Assembly (NCBI GenBank): GCA_964645585.1
Contig: CAZYAN010000092.1
Coordinates: 1-6,730 of the forward strand
Length of the DNA: 6,730 bases
Origin: DATGSL01 sp964645585
GTDB taxonomy: Bacteria; Verrucomicrobiota; Verrucomicrobiia; Opitutales; T3Sed10-336
Reading direction: 5' to 3'
The position numbers and the translations under genes were made by a program. Within the stretch, counting starts at the first letter, position 1. Each line of letters starts with the position of its first letter. The notes beneath the pieces are model-generated. The model saw nothing but the letters and a program-made list of their open reading frames with translations, was not told the DNA's origin and made no database searches. This document shows positions 6,077 to 6,730 of this stretch, one piece after another.

Positions 6077-6517
6077 ATGTCCTTTACGTTTGAACGAAAA
6101 ATCCGGTTCGCGGATACCGATGCAGCCGGTGTCGTCTATTTTGCCAACTACCTCTCGATATGCCACGAAGCCTACGAAGAAGCGCTCGCGGCGGCAGGAA
6201 TCGATCTGGCGAATTTCTTCCGGAACGAAGAGGTCGTCATTCCGATCGCACGGGCGAATGCCGACTACCTGCGCCCGCTGACAGCAGGCGACCAAATCGA
6301 GATCAGTCTGCACGCTGAACCTCGCGAAGACTCCTTCATGATCCAATACGAAATCTCGCGAACCTCTCCCATTAAAAAGACCGCCGCGCGCGTCCGCACC
6401 GAGCACGTCTGCATAGACGCGACAACTCGCCGCCGCCGCCCGCTCCCCGAGCCGATCAAAACCTGGCTGAACGAATTTAAATCCGAAACGGTCAACGGCA
6501 CCATTCAAGAGCAGTAA
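6077..6517 (+). CDS. menI: 1,4-dihydroxy-2-naphthoyl-CoA hydrolase (MenI-like hot-dog thioesterase)
   Basis: This 146-residue cytoplasmic thioesterase has the single hot-dog fold of the 4-hydroxybenzoyl-CoA thioesterase family. The predicted reaction is hydrolysis of 1,4-dihydroxy-2-naphthoyl-CoA to DHNA and CoA, a late step of menaquinone synthesis. The N-terminal signature RFADTDAAGVVYFANYLSICHEAYE spans residues 10-34; D15 aligns with the catalytic Asp of the family. CHEAYE and the late EHVCID...RRRPLPEP segment (109-126) favour the MenI/DHNAT branch, as I remember cyanobacterial Slr0204, over Tol-Pal YbgC. The ATG at 6077 matches where family members begin, but it has no Shine-Dalgarno site. 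An in-frame ATG at 5936 would add 47 polar residues (GGAG at 5921-5924, 11 nt upstream; AAAGG only 3 nt upstream). The gene is divergent from the large exported-protein gene and appears monocistronic, with a weak terminator just after it. A general acyl-CoA thioesterase is the main alternative. Confidence 0.82.
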   Translation: MSFTFERKIRFADTDAAGVVYFANYLSICHEAYEEALAAAGIDLANFFRNEEVVIPIARANADYLRPLTAGDQIEISLHAEPREDSFMIQYEISRTSPIKKTAARVRTEHVCIDATTRRRRPLPEPIKTWLNEFKSETVNGTIQEQ

Positions 6518-6521
6518 GAGC

Positions 6522-6540
6522 GGGGCTTCAACCCCTTTTT
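6522..6540 (+). terminator. Weak intrinsic terminator after the thioesterase gene
   Basis: GGGG-CTTCAA-CCCC followed directly by TTTTT, starting 5 nt after the stop codon. The stem is only 4 G-C pairs, so its strength is uncertain, but its position and T-run are typical. Confidence 0.5.
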
Positions 6541-6578
6541 CCAGACACGCTGGAGCGCCATCTCTCACCTAGATGCCG

Positions 6579-6604
6579 CGCAACTTACTCTCGGAGAAGT
6601 TGCG
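6579..6604. other. Strong hairpin, 11 bp with one bulge
   Basis: CGCAACTT (6579-6586) and AAGTTGCG (6597-6604) are perfect inverted repeats of 8 bp. Within the loop CTC (6588-6590) pairs with GAG (6594-6596) around a TCG triloop, leaving A6587 as a single bulge. No T-run follows on either strand, so it is not a classical intrinsic terminator. It may be a structured leader, a protein-binding site or the end of a repeat. Confidence 0.5.
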
Positions 6605-6608
6605 AGGA

Positions 6609-6730
6609 CTTGGCCGTGCAGCTTGAAAAGCATTTTGTATTAGCCAAATTGTCCATGAAAGCAGGAATCTGCTTAGATGGAATACGACGGTTATGCATGC
6701 TGCTGACGAACTACTCGCCGCCAGCCTTTC
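6609..6730 (+). other. Right-edge region with a doubtful gene start
   Basis: A plus-strand frame is open from a GTG at 6616 to the edge, beginning MQLEKHFVLAKLSMKAGI (38 codons seen). GAGGA at 6604-6608 lies 7 nt before the GTG, which is good Shine-Dalgarno geometry. An ATG at 6655 in the same frame is the alternative start. I do not recognise the sequence. The minus strand is also open from the edge to 6569 for about 53 codons with a Ser/Ala-rich, unconvincing translation. Neither is long enough to call a gene, and no tRNA fold or mobile-element end was recognised here. Confidence 0.2.

Noticed and set aside
5951..6568. 205-codon minus-strand open frame
   Set aside because: It is antisense to the MenI-like gene, whose conserved hot-dog signature shows the plus strand is the coding one.
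1..6730. CRISPR array, defence cassette, toxin-antitoxin pair or prophage
   Set aside because: The only short repeats are the 10-bp-period units, which have no spacers of CRISPR length. No Cas, nuclease, integrase, transposase or phage structural motif was found in any plausible coding frame.

Overview
The window most likely comes from a Verrucomicrobiota chromosome, probably Opitutae-like. This is inferred from gene style, not from a marker gene. The clearest pointer is the C-terminal layout of the 1289-residue exported protein: an Ig-like domain, then a short linker with DPDADPDGDGAPNKLEY, then a final beta domain containing YVVEVSRNLTSW. As I remember them, large secreted proteins of that phylum often end this way. 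The moderately high G+C and a 10-bp-period CACGAAT repeat in the gene-poor gaps fit the same kind of genome.

Layout. Minus strand, 1625 down to 1: a small secreted protein (792-1625), a phasin-like coiled-coil protein (359-748), and the first 68 residues of an ABC1/UbiB-family atypical kinase that runs off the left edge (1-205). These three are co-directional with gaps of 43 and 153 nt and may form one transcription unit. Positions 1626-2025 hold no gene but contain a 143-bp imperfect palindrome. Positions 2026-5895 (minus) encode the 1289-residue exported protein. A short intergenic region (5896-6076) separates it from a divergent hot-dog thioesterase (6077-6517, plus) that best matches MenI, the 1,4-dihydroxy-2-naphthoyl-CoA hydrolase of menaquinone synthesis. 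A weak terminator and a strong hairpin follow, with a doubtful gene start at the right edge.

How the parts relate. Two genes point to isoprenoid quinone metabolism: the MenI-like thioesterase directly, and the UbiB-like kinase by family association. They lie 5.9 kb apart in different units, so a functional link is only suggestive. The phasin-like protein could coat polyhydroxyalkanoate granules, but no PHA synthase is in view. The large exported protein has no recognisable catalytic motif and looks like an extracellular multi-domain beta protein with a possible partial beta-propeller. I see no CRISPR array, transposase, tRNA, rRNA, prophage or defence cassette. The most interesting structures are the intergenic palindromic repeat element and the unassigned large exported protein.
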